This document shows, piece by piece, positions 45,968 through 54,906 of a stretch of 64,000 nt of DNA (position 1 is the stretch's first letter; the number at the start of each line of letters is the position of its first letter). Source of the stretch: Calothrix sp. NIES-4101. Lineage in GTDB: Bacteria > Cyanobacteriota > Cyanobacteriia > Cyanobacteriales > Nostocaceae. The position numbers and the translations under genes were made by a program. The notes beneath the pieces were generated by a model that was given only the letters and a program-made list of their open reading frames with translations, had not been told where the DNA came from and searched no databases. Where the stretch lies: contig AP018280.1 in assembly GCA_004296455.1 (NCBI GenBank), positions 806,001-870,000 of the forward strand, read 5' to 3'.

Positions 45968-46699
45968 ATGCGTGTATTATCTGCTGGGGAATTATTAACT
46001 GTTTGGGAACAAGGATTAATGCTGGAACCTGTAAGACAAGCTTTAGTTTTGTTAACATCTGCGTGTCCTGAAATTCCTCCTCCCCAATTAGCACAGTTGA
46101 GTATCGGACAGAGGGATGCTTTATTGCTGACTTTGCGCGAGTGGACTTTTGGTTCTCAGCTCCAGAGTTTAGCAACTTGCGGAAAGTGTGGAGAACATCT
46201 GGAACTTAACTTTAGTGTGGCTGATATCCGTACTGCAATACCGACTCAATCCCCTGAAAGTTTTTCTGTACAAGTTGAGGGTTGGGAAATAGAGTTTCGT
46301 GTACCTAATAGTTTAGATTTAATGGCGATCGCCTCTCTCCCTCCTTCTGATACCCGAAGCACAATTCTGCAACGCTGTTTGTTAAAGGTATGGGAACGGG
46401 GGGAAATTCAAGCTGTGGAGAAATTACCGACTCCCATTGCTAATGCTGTGGTGACTCAAATGGCAAAATTTGACCCTCAAGCAGATATACAACTTAATCT
46501 CTGTTGTCCTACTTGCGGTCATCAATGGCGATCTACCTTTGATATTGTCTCTTTTTTTTGGAGGGAAATTCATGCTTGGGCGATTCGTACTCTCCGAGAG
46601 GTACATCTTTTAGCTTCTAACTATGGGTGGGGGGAAGCGGAAATTTTGAAGATGAGTCCCTATCGACGACAGTTGTATTTACAGATGGTAGGACGATGA
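45968..46699 (+). CDS. T4 gp26-like baseplate hub assembly protein
   Basis: The protein has 243 residues. LLLTLREWTFGSQLQSLATC followed by GKCGEHLELNF forms the first CxxC pair, and CCPTCGHQW the second, a zinc-ribbon-like pair. The C-terminal WAIRTLREVHLLASNYGWGEAEILKMSPYRRQLYLQMV is the strongly conserved segment of the T4 baseplate hub chaperone-like family found in eCIS loci. It is thought to help assemble or anchor the baseplate hub. It overlaps the following gene by ATGA, which shows translational coupling. Confidence 0.85.
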   Translation: MRVLSAGELLTVWEQGLMLEPVRQALVLLTSACPEIPPPQLAQLSIGQRDALLLTLREWTFGSQLQSLATCGKCGEHLELNFSVADIRTAIPTQSPESFSVQVEGWEIEFRVPNSLDLMAIASLPPSDTRSTILQRCLLKVWERGEIQAVEKLPTPIANAVVTQMAKFDPQADIQLNLCCPTCGHQWRSTFDIVSFFWREIHAWAIRTLREVHLLASNYGWGEAEILKMSPYRRQLYLQMVGR

Positions 46700-47607
46700 G
46701 TGATTTTATCAGCAACATAGTAGCTAGAAGTAATAACCAGTTGGAGACGGTAGGACCCCGATTACCGTCGCTGTTTGAACCTGGTGTGGAAACCAGAAAT
46801 TTAAGTATTGCAGGGGATTTAGAACAGGATATGGGTATTAATCACCCATTAGTAGAAAATCTCCCATCACCCCGTAGAAAAAATCAGGTTGCTGAGATTG
46901 GTCAATCAGAATCAGAATCTCTCTCGACTACTTCCCAGGAAAGCAATCAAATGGGAAGAGAACCGCAACAACAAATAGACGGTGAGAAGACAGGGTATAT
47001 TTTTCACCGTGGAGGGGATGAATCTGCAAATAGTGTAAATTCCGAATTTTCATCTCGATCGCAAGTTCCTGCTCCTATAAATCCCATTGGGGAAACTCAA
47101 ACTAATTTTGTGACGAATAATTATTTCCAGTTAGGAGAATTACAGACTCAAAAATTACCAGAACTAAGGGTAATTCAGCAGTTGATCACAAAAGAGACTG
47201 TCACCAAAGAAGTTTTTCCTTCCACCGAAAGAACAGCAACCACCCCAGAAGTTCAACAAATAAATCCTCCACAACCAGCAACCAAATTAGAACAAATTAT
47301 ATTAGCGATCACTCCCCAGGAAACTCCAACTAATCCAGAAAAATCCCCCATTCCCCTAGATTTGTCACCAATTCCGACCCAAACCTTAATTCCACCACCT
47401 CAAATTACACCTCAGGTTTCCGTGGTTAAGAAGTTACAACCAGTACCGGAAAAAACAGAAACAACACCCACAATTAACGTAACTATCGGTCGCATCGAAA
47501 TCAGAGCAACAACTACAACCCCAGCATCACCATCGACCAAACCTAGAGAAAAACCCGCAGTCATGAGTTTAGAAGAATACCTGCGTCAGCGTGGAGGTGG
47601 AAAATGA
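46696..47607 (+). CDS. proline/threonine-rich injection-system-associated protein
   Basis: The protein has 303 residues. It opens MSDFISNIVARSNNQLETVG with PRLPSLFEPG, a start also seen for other cyanobacterial eCIS proteins. Low-complexity segments rich in Pro, Thr, Gln and Glu follow (PQPATKLEQIILAITPQETP), and it ends with MSLEEYLRQRGGGK. No folded domain is obvious. It is coupled on both sides by ATGA overlaps, so it belongs to the particle or its assembly. A role as linker, scaffold or anchor is possible but not shown. Confidence 0.75.
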   Translation: MSDFISNIVARSNNQLETVGPRLPSLFEPGVETRNLSIAGDLEQDMGINHPLVENLPSPRRKNQVAEIGQSESESLSTTSQESNQMGREPQQQIDGEKTGYIFHRGGDESANSVNSEFSSRSQVPAPINPIGETQTNFVTNNYFQLGELQTQKLPELRVIQQLITKETVTKEVFPSTERTATTPEVQQINPPQPATKLEQIILAITPQETPTNPEKSPIPLDLSPIPTQTLIPPPQITPQVSVVKKLQPVPEKTETTPTINVTIGRIEIRATTTTPASPSTKPREKPAVMSLEEYLRQRGGGK

Positions 47608-48947
47608 GTAATTCATTGGCGATCGCAGCTGTAACGACGACTTTACGTTATCTATTGCAACGAAGGTTTGATAGTAATGGTTCTGGGAGTGTGACTGTGA
47701 CCACCAAACCTTTAGATAAAGCTCGTGATAATAATGGGAATGCGGGGAATCAAGTAAATTTATTTCTCTACCAAACTAGGGAAAATGCAGCTTTGAGAAA
47801 TATGGATATTCCCACCCAGGTAAAACTAGGGGAAACGGGATTACCTCCTCTAGCTTTAAATTTATATTACATGTTGACAGCTTACGCTCAAAATGACGAC
47901 TTTCCCGAACCAACCAGTCATAATTTGTTGGGGGAAGCGATGAGCGTATTTCACGACTATCCAATTCTCAATCCTGAAGATATTAAAAATGCTTTACCAG
48001 CAGCAGATGTTGCTAAATATGATTTATATAACCAAATCGAACGGGTGAAAATTACACCCCAAAGCTTGAGTTTAGATGAACTCTCGAAAATGTGGGCTAC
48101 TTTTCAAACTCAATACCGAATTTCCACAGCTTACGAGGTATCGGTAGTATTAATCGAAAGTACCCGTCCCTTAAAAACACCTTTACCTGTATTATCGCGG
48201 GGTTCCGGTGATACGGGAGTCACCACCCAAGCAGATGTTACTCCTCCCTACCCCACCTTATTAACTATCAACTTTGCAGCTATAGAACAAGCGAGGGAAA
48301 ATTTACCCGCGAACCAGAAAAAATTACTCCAAAAACCCGCAGCTAATTTAGGAGACGAATTAACCTTAACTGGTTACAACTTGGAGGGTAATAACGTTGA
48401 AATAGTATTTAACCATCCTCAATTACCCACACCCAATATTATTACCATCCCCGCAACAGAGAGAACAGCAACAGAAATTCAACTCACAATTCCCACCACT
48501 CCACCAACACAATGGTGTCCGGGATTTTATACCGTCACAGCAATTATTGGTGAACGCACCGCTAACGGACTACCTCTACCCATCGCACCCACAATTGTAA
48601 ATATAGCCTTTGACAGTCGAGATAACAGCGACCCCAACAAACCTAATAATGCAATTATCCAAGTCAGTTGTAATCCCCCAGTATTCCCAGGACAAAGGGT
48701 TGCTTTGGTATTAAGTACCCAGGAAGAGTTGTTAGAAAAAATAGGCGATCGCGAATTAGTATCCAGACCTCACCCTACCCAAACCGATACCCTGGAATTT
48801 GAATTAGGGGATATTCCCCCAGGTACATATCAAGTACGTCCCCGATTGCGGGTAGATGGGGTAGATAGTTTGGTTGTTAACTATAACGTTACACCTCTGG
48901 TTTTACCGCTTAGTTTTATCCCGGAAGTTGCTTTGGTGATTGGTTAG
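47604..48947 (+). CDS. Pvc16-like (DUF4255) protein with C-terminal Ig-like domains
   Basis: The protein has 447 residues. Residues 1-200 form the Pvc16 N-terminal domain: IAAVTTTLRYLLQRRFDSNG, NLFLYQTRENAALRNMD, LALNLYYMLTAYA and FHDYPILNP. In known eCIS particles this domain is the tail terminator or cap adaptor. The C-terminal half contains two to three Ig-like beta-sandwiches (GDELTLTGYNLEGNNVEIVF and DIPPGTYQVRPRLRVDG), which could extend from the cap to the cell envelope or thylakoid. It overlaps the previous gene by ATGA. Confidence 0.92.
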   Translation: MSNSLAIAAVTTTLRYLLQRRFDSNGSGSVTVTTKPLDKARDNNGNAGNQVNLFLYQTRENAALRNMDIPTQVKLGETGLPPLALNLYYMLTAYAQNDDFPEPTSHNLLGEAMSVFHDYPILNPEDIKNALPAADVAKYDLYNQIERVKITPQSLSLDELSKMWATFQTQYRISTAYEVSVVLIESTRPLKTPLPVLSRGSGDTGVTTQADVTPPYPTLLTINFAAIEQARENLPANQKKLLQKPAANLGDELTLTGYNLEGNNVEIVFNHPQLPTPNIITIPATERTATEIQLTIPTTPPTQWCPGFYTVTAIIGERTANGLPLPIAPTIVNIAFDSRDNSDPNKPNNAIIQVSCNPPVFPGQRVALVLSTQEELLEKIGDRELVSRPHPTQTDTLEFELGDIPPGTYQVRPRLRVDGVDSLVVNYNVTPLVLPLSFIPEVALVIG

Positions 48948-48988
48948 TCGGTGATTTCTTCCCACAAAAGCGCAGAGAGCATAGATTT

Positions 48989-51070
48989 ATGAATAATCTA
49001 GAAAAATGGCAGCAAAATAATGAAGAATATTTAGTGAAAGCCTTGTCATGGTTGCGATTGTGTCTGAAAAGACAGGTGCAAAAACTGGAACAGGGAAAAG
49101 AAACAGCGCAAATCAAGGAAACATCACCAACAAAACACCGTTTTCTGGGACGCGATCGCCTTCCCGCTTTACCTCCTGCTGGTGAGGAAATTACTGAAAA
49201 AGAGGTAGCAGATGCATCCCAAGAAGTATCTTGTACAGAAGCATTGCAACCACCCCCAGCAATGGTAATACTCAGTCAGCGTCTGGGTCTTTCACCTTTC
49301 GAGCAAAAAGTTATGTTGCTCTGTGCTGCTGTTGAATTAGATACTAGCATTCCTCGGCTCTGCGCCCTTGCTCAAGATAACCCCCAGCAAACCTATCCGA
49401 CCTTTGCCCTGGCTTTTACCCTGTTTACAGATGCAGCTTGGGATATACTCTCACCAGAACGTCCCCTGCGTTATTGGCGACTGCTGGAAATTAACCAACC
49501 CGCAGCCCAACCCCTAACCACTAGCCCCCTACGGTTAGATGAACGCATTCTTAATTACATCAAAGGCTTAAACTACTTAGATGACCGTTTAGTTTCCTTG
49601 GTTACACCGTTAGACACAGGAAGTATTCAGTATCAATTACCACTCTCACAACAGGAAAAAGTAGAGGCGATCGCTACCTACCTACGACCCTATCAAACTC
49701 CCCTAGTAATTCAACTCCTGGGTTCCGATTCTCCTAGCAAGCAACTGATAGCCCAACAAACAGCCCAAAACACGGGTTTGTTTATTTACCGCCTACCACT
49801 CGAATTATTACCCAGCCAAGCCGCCGAATTAGAAACCTTTACCCGTCTTTGGGAAAGGGAAAGTTTACTGTTACCAATTATTCTTTACCTCGATGCTCAA
49901 GAAATCAGCAGTTCCCCAGCAGAAGCCCAAAATGCGCCCCTATACCGCTTCCTCACCCGTATCAATAGCCTGTTATTTCTCAGCAGTCGGGAAATTCGTT
50001 CTAATTTAGGTCGTCCAACCATTCCCATCGATATCGAAAAACCCACCCCCGACGAACAAAAGCAACTTTGGGAAACAGCATTAGGTAATATGGACGGGGA
50101 AATACCAGCCCAACTAGCCAGCCAATTTAACCTCAACCTACCCACTATTCACCAAATCACCCACACTGCACTCAATCAAACTTCCAACCACAACTTACAC
50201 CAGCAACTTTGGTCAACCTGTCTAGCCCATACCCGTCCCCAATTAGATATTCTCGCCCAACGTCTCAACCCCAAAGCCACCTGGGAAAATATCGTTTTAC
50301 CCCCAGAAGAAACCAGCTTGTTACAGCAAATCGCCGACCAAGTAAAACAGCGTAGTAAAGTTTACCAAGAATGGGGATTTGAAAACCGGATGAATCGCGG
50401 TTTAGGAATCAGCGCCTTATTTGCAGGAGAAAGCGGCACGGGTAAAACAATGGCGGCTGAGGTAATTGCCAATGAGCTAAGTTTGAATCTATACAGGATT
50501 GATTTATCAGCAGTAGTAAGTAAATACATCGGAGAAACCGAGAAAAACCTGCGACGGCTATTTGATGCAGCAGAAGATGGGGGAGCAATATTGTTTTTTG
50601 ACGAAGCCGATGCTTTGTTTGGCAAACGCAGCGAAGTTAAAGACTCCCACGATCGCTACGCCAATATCGAAATTAACTATTTATTACAAAGAATGGAAGC
50701 CTTTCGCGGACTAGCGATACTAGCTACCAATATGCGAAACGCCCTAGACCACGCTTTTGTAAGACGTTTGCGGTTTATCGTTACCTTCCAATTTCCCAAT
50801 CCCCCCGAACGGCAAAAAATTTGGCAAAAGGCATTTCCGGAAGAAGTTCCAACGGTAAATTTAGACTTTGCACGCTTGGCAAGATTGAATTTAACAGGAG
50901 GTAGTATTCATAATATTGCTTTAAATGCCTCATTTTTAGCCGCACAACAAGGGACAGGCGTAACAATGCCCTTAGTGTTGCAAGCAGCGCGGACAGAATT
51001 TCGGAAATTAGATCGACCGATAAACGAAGTAGATTTTCGCTGGCAAGAACCAGTAGGGGTAAAGGTATGA
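48989..51070 (+). CDS. AAA+ ATPase of the injection system (Pvc15/Afp15-like)
   Basis: The protein has 693 residues. The N-terminal 430 residues are helical, with a degenerate ATPase-like part. The C-terminal AAA+ module has Walker A GESGTGKTM (about residue 482), Walker B AILFFDEADALFG (about 535) and sensor-type LAILATNMRNALDHAFVRR with the arginine finger region. Such ATPases accompany nearly all eCIS loci and are implicated in assembly or effector loading. It overlaps the following small gene by ATGA. Confidence 0.95.
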   Translation: MNNLEKWQQNNEEYLVKALSWLRLCLKRQVQKLEQGKETAQIKETSPTKHRFLGRDRLPALPPAGEEITEKEVADASQEVSCTEALQPPPAMVILSQRLGLSPFEQKVMLLCAAVELDTSIPRLCALAQDNPQQTYPTFALAFTLFTDAAWDILSPERPLRYWRLLEINQPAAQPLTTSPLRLDERILNYIKGLNYLDDRLVSLVTPLDTGSIQYQLPLSQQEKVEAIATYLRPYQTPLVIQLLGSDSPSKQLIAQQTAQNTGLFIYRLPLELLPSQAAELETFTRLWERESLLLPIILYLDAQEISSSPAEAQNAPLYRFLTRINSLLFLSSREIRSNLGRPTIPIDIEKPTPDEQKQLWETALGNMDGEIPAQLASQFNLNLPTIHQITHTALNQTSNHNLHQQLWSTCLAHTRPQLDILAQRLNPKATWENIVLPPEETSLLQQIADQVKQRSKVYQEWGFENRMNRGLGISALFAGESGTGKTMAAEVIANELSLNLYRIDLSAVVSKYIGETEKNLRRLFDAAEDGGAILFFDEADALFGKRSEVKDSHDRYANIEINYLLQRMEAFRGLAILATNMRNALDHAFVRRLRFIVTFQFPNPPERQKIWQKAFPEEVPTVNLDFARLARLNLTGGSIHNIALNASFLAAQQGTGVTMPLVLQAARTEFRKLDRPINEVDFRWQEPVGVKV

Positions 51071-51324
51071 ATATTAACGTTAATATTGAAAGATTGATTT
51101 TAGATGGAGTGTCCGTTCCCCATGCCCAGCGACCTTTGTTACAAGCTGCGGTTGAGGCAGAATTGGAGAGACTTTTGGCGGTTGGGGGATTAACTCCTAA
51201 CTTGGTTGCAGGTGGTGCTGTGCCTCGTGTTGATGCTGGTAGTATGGAAATTGGGAATACTGGTAATTACACGCAAATGGGTCAGCAGATAGCCCATGCT
51301 GTATATCGGGGGATGGGGTCATGA
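51067..51324 (+). CDS. small injection-system-associated protein (85 aa)
   Basis: It reads MNINVNIERLILDGVSVPHA, then QRPLLQAAVEAELERLL and a Gly-rich tail ending AVYRGMGS. Similar short proteins sit between the AAA+ ATPase and the DUF4157 genes in other eCIS loci; the function is unknown. It is coupled to both neighbours by ATGA overlaps. The first 30 residues look like an amphipathic strand-helix that might contact a DUF4157 partner, which is inference. Confidence 0.75.
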   Translation: MNINVNIERLILDGVSVPHAQRPLLQAAVEAELERLLAVGGLTPNLVAGGAVPRVDAGSMEIGNTGNYTQMGQQIAHAVYRGMGS

Positions 51325-53036
51325 GCAAGACGGTAGCCCAGCAAACACCAACGACATCACCGCTATCTCAGGGTGGGATTTTGCAGAGGAAGTGTGAGAC
51401 TTGTGGGCAACATACAGTTGCGGGTGAGGAGTGTGAGGGGTGTAGTAAAAAACGGCAGTTATTACAACGTCGTGCTACAAACCAGGCTGAATCTTCAGAA
51501 GTGCCGCCAATTGTGCATGAAGTGTTAAGTTCTCCAGGTCAGCCTTTAGACAAAGCTACTCGTGATTTCATGGAGCCGCGTTTTGGGCATGATTTTAGCC
51601 AAGTGCGAGTACATACTGATAGAGCGGCAGCGGAGTCAGCAAGGTCTGTGAATGCTTTGGCTTATACAGTTGGGCGGAATGTGGTTTTTGGGACAGGGCA
51701 GTATGCTCCAAAGACGAAAACAGGTGAAGGATTGTTGGCGCACGAGTTGACCCATGTAGTGCAGCAGGCTAGCAATGTTGATTTTATGCACTTCAACACT
51801 CCACTAAGCATCACCAATCCTCACAAAAATGTTGAACGAGAAGCCGAAGCTGCTTCCAGAGCTATTATTCAAGGAGATTCCTTTACTTCAGCTATTTCTA
51901 GAGCAAGTTTACAGGTTGCAAGAGAAAATGGAACCTCTGCACAGCAAACTGAAGAACAACCTGCACAAGCAGCCGAATTGGAAAGACCTCTCACTCCGAC
52001 AACCTGCACTTCTGCAATTGCTATTGATGCTCCTAATAATCAGACCCTTAAAAGAAGGCTTGAAACTTATCAGGTATTACAACCCCGTGGTCAATCAACG
52101 GAGTTTGCTAACATCTTATACCGTCACGTTACAGCAGATACTGCTATCGGCAATGAATACCTACAATTCCTTCACGACAATGCTTATCCAATGGAGACTT
52201 TCTGTCTTACTTACAGAGGAAATGGGTGGAATGCCACCTTCAGAGAAATTCTCCGCCTTTATGGCGTGGGAACACCAAGCACTAGAGCCATGCGCCTGGT
52301 TCGCGCTGGTGTCGAGAATTATGCACGTCAACATCTGTACATTTATGAACCCCTTCCATCAGGCTTCCAAGGTCCCCCCCTTCCCTTGACACCACAAACA
52401 CTAAGGAGAAAAACTAGGGGTACTGTCCTTGCTGTTTACCCGCCTGAAAGCATACTCCTAATGAAAGCAACGGATGATTACTTGGCAAGTCTTACTCTTA
52501 CAGCTACAAGTGTAACAGCAATAACACCTAGCCCAGTCGCTAGTGGGGCAACAACAGCAGAAGATATTTTCGCTTGGGGAACAGCTACCGCAGAAGGCAC
52601 TGTTAGAGATCCTAACAGCTTTGATTCTCTAATTGTCCAGTGGGTCAACCAGTACAACAATCTCTTCGCACCCCTAGATACAGACGGGAATCCCAATCCT
52701 CTCGACCCAGATTTGGTGAAAGCCATGATATTTGTAGAATCCCGTTTTTCCGACACTGCTGCCAGTTCGCGCTCTAGTGCTCGCGGACTTACCCAAGTTC
52801 TTAGTCGCGAACGTCAGTTGGCTGGAGAAATAACTGCTGGTATATCCGGTATCACAGATACTAACTTCAGCAGTGATGCTGGGCTTCAGATTGCGACTGG
52901 AATTCGCATTCTTTTTGAGAAGTACAGACGTTCGAGAAATTGGAGAACAGCAATCCGAGATTATAACGGTAGTCCCAGTAAAGAAGCATACGCGAGTCAT
53001 GTAATGCGGGTTTATGAATCTCACCGGCGGCGCTAA
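51321..53036 (+). CDS. DUF4157 effector-type protein with lytic-transglycosylase-like C-terminus
   Basis: The protein has 571 residues. It starts with a four-Cys zinc-ribbon-like motif (CETCGQHTVAGEECEGC, residues 26-42). The DUF4157 core domain follows (EVPPIVHEVLSSPGQPLDKA, RFGHDFSQVRVHTD, LLAHELTHVVQQ). HELTH, at about residue 142, is the HExxH zinc site, typical of eCIS-associated cargo. After a variable helical middle, residues 465-571 read KAMIFVESRFSD, ARGLTQVLSRE and WRTAIRDYNGSPSKEAYASH, like an SLT-type lytic transglycosylase with Glu in VESRF. The natural target would be peptidoglycan. It overlaps the preceding gene by ATGA. Confidence 0.85.
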   Translation: MSKTVAQQTPTTSPLSQGGILQRKCETCGQHTVAGEECEGCSKKRQLLQRRATNQAESSEVPPIVHEVLSSPGQPLDKATRDFMEPRFGHDFSQVRVHTDRAAAESARSVNALAYTVGRNVVFGTGQYAPKTKTGEGLLAHELTHVVQQASNVDFMHFNTPLSITNPHKNVEREAEAASRAIIQGDSFTSAISRASLQVARENGTSAQQTEEQPAQAAELERPLTPTTCTSAIAIDAPNNQTLKRRLETYQVLQPRGQSTEFANILYRHVTADTAIGNEYLQFLHDNAYPMETFCLTYRGNGWNATFREILRLYGVGTPSTRAMRLVRAGVENYARQHLYIYEPLPSGFQGPPLPLTPQTLRRKTRGTVLAVYPPESILLMKATDDYLASLTLTATSVTAITPSPVASGATTAEDIFAWGTATAEGTVRDPNSFDSLIVQWVNQYNNLFAPLDTDGNPNPLDPDLVKAMIFVESRFSDTAASSRSSARGLTQVLSRERQLAGEITAGISGITDTNFSSDAGLQIATGIRILFEKYRRSRNWRTAIRDYNGSPSKEAYASHVMRVYESHRRR

Positions 53037-53090
53037 TCAACACAAACGTTGTTGCATAAACAAAGTTCGTAACAGCATTTAAATTGAGAC

Positions 53091-54757
53091 ATGATTAAGT
53101 CAATGAATATGCGATCGCCCACCCAAACCAAACCATCATCCTTTACCCCTGTCCCCACGGGAATACTACAACGTCAATGCGCTAACTGCGGTCAACATAC
53201 CTTGATGGGTAAGGGATGTAGTGAATGTAGCAAGAAACAGCAATTATTACAGCGTCGCACAGCAAACCAGGCTGAATCCTCAGAAGTACCGCCAATTGTG
53301 CATGAGGTGTTAAATTCTCCTGGTCAGCCTTTAAACAACGATACTCGTGGTTTCGTGGAATCCCGTTTTGGGCATGATTTTAGTCAAGTACGGTGCATAC
53401 TGATTCCCATGCAGCCCAATCTGCCAGTGCCATCAACGCACAGGCTTATACTGTCGGAGAACATATCGTATTTAATACCGGACAGTACTCGCCGACTACA
53501 TCCCTCGGACGCTACCTGCTGACCCATGAATTAACCCATGTTTTACAGCAAGGAATGGGTACACAACAAGCTTCTGACCTTACCCTCGCTCCTACCAACA
53601 GCCAAGCAGAGAGAGAAGCAGAAACATTTGCAGGCAAAATAGCTAACAATACTTTATCTAACGAAACACCCATAACTACACCACAAAATTTAGGCAATAT
53701 CTATCGCCAAACTACAGGTAGTTCAACAGCAGTGACATCGCCGCCAACAATGACACGGCAGGTATTTGAAACGACTATGCAGCAAAGATTTGGTGTACAA
53801 AGTATTCGTAACGGTACTTTTGCAGAACAAGCAGCATCTTTAACACGTCACAATTTACCTCCTGCCGATGATGTACTGCGTCCTCTGTGGCAACCCTGGA
53901 ATCCAGGTTCTTCTACAACTCTCTATCAAAATATCGTCGATGCCTTTGATACTTTCCAACGCGAATTTGGAGCTATACCTCCTGTGAGCGAAATTGTATT
54001 TTTTAATACTTACTACGAAAGAGATACTCAAACGGGAGCGCTAACTCCTAATTCAGATATAGGTGCTGATTTTGGTGGTACAACAATGCGAGTGTACCGT
54101 TCTGCAACGACAAACAACTTAGGACTGCCAATGGGTCGCAGTACGACAACACCACCACCTAACCCTCCTGTTGCTGTCTTGGGTGGACGAGGAACAACAC
54201 CAGGCGCACCGATTCCACTACCATCACGCCAAGAAAGCGAAATCCGTACTATTACACATGAATTGGGTCATGGGGTAGCACAGGCAGCACATAGAGCTAA
54301 TCCTAATATTTTTAACGAGTATCGCCTTGCTGTGGGTTGGACTTTAAGTAATCCTCCTCAACTGTTTGATATTGGGGTAGCAGCAGTGCAAACTGCTTTG
54401 CAAAATAATACGACACCCCCCGCTCAATACCAAATCACGAGAGACAACTGGAATAATCCGCAGTGGATTGAGCAGCCAATTACGGGTTACATGGTCACAC
54501 ACCCGGCGGAAGATTTTGCGGATGCCATCATGACCTACATCAACAATCGCCCTTTGTTGCAAAATAGGTCGCCCCATCGATTCCAATTTATTGATACTGG
54601 TCGATCGCAGTGGCTTCCTTTCATGCAGCAACAAGCTCCGACTCAACCAACGCCAACAGTACCTCAACCAACAACATCGACACCACCACGTCGCCGAGCT
54701 TTTCGTCCCAGAACTGACTTTAATGATCGCCTAATTCGAGATATAGAAGGTCTCTAA
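53091..54757 (+). pseudogene. DUF4157 protein with HExxHG peptidase-like C-terminus, frameshifted
   Basis: The first frame (53091-53522; a better start may be ATG 53103) gives the zinc-ribbon CANCGQHTLMGKGCSEC and the beginning of DUF4157 to RFGHDFSQVR. The second frame, from about 53393 to 54757, continues VHTDSHAAQSASAINAQAY, the HELTHVLQQ motif and a C-terminal domain. One G is missing at 53390-53393 (CGG-GTG has become CGGTG). The C-terminal domain has a second zinc-protease motif, ITHELGHGVAQAAHRA, with AEDFADAIMTYI further on as a possible third ligand. A Pro-rich tail ends the protein. It is either a recent pseudogene, a sequence error or a recoding event; no obvious slippery site is seen. 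Confidence 0.82.
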
Positions 54758-54839
54758 TATCAAGCTATTGCTTATCAACTATTACACTTTGATACAAAAT
54801 TTTACTTATTTGACAATTTTAAAAAACAGATATGAAGCG

Positions 54840-54898
54840 ATGATAAGAAGAAGAACAACAATAGATGATTTATTTTATACAGTCTTAGCGAAAATCCC
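54840..54898 (+). repeat. leader repeat, copy A
   Basis: ATGATAAGAAGAAGAACAAC and the next 39 bases align at roughly 75 percent by eye to 57023-57079. The two copies flank the third DUF4157 gene, one just before its start codon and one before the tube-initiator gene. Confidence 0.55.
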
Positions 54899-54906
54899 TT
54901 AAACCA

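Noticed and set aside
46627-46695. Longer N-terminus for the proline-rich protein
   Set aside because: It would overlap the gp26-like gene by over 70 bp; ATG 46696 gives the 4-nt overlap seen at other junctions.
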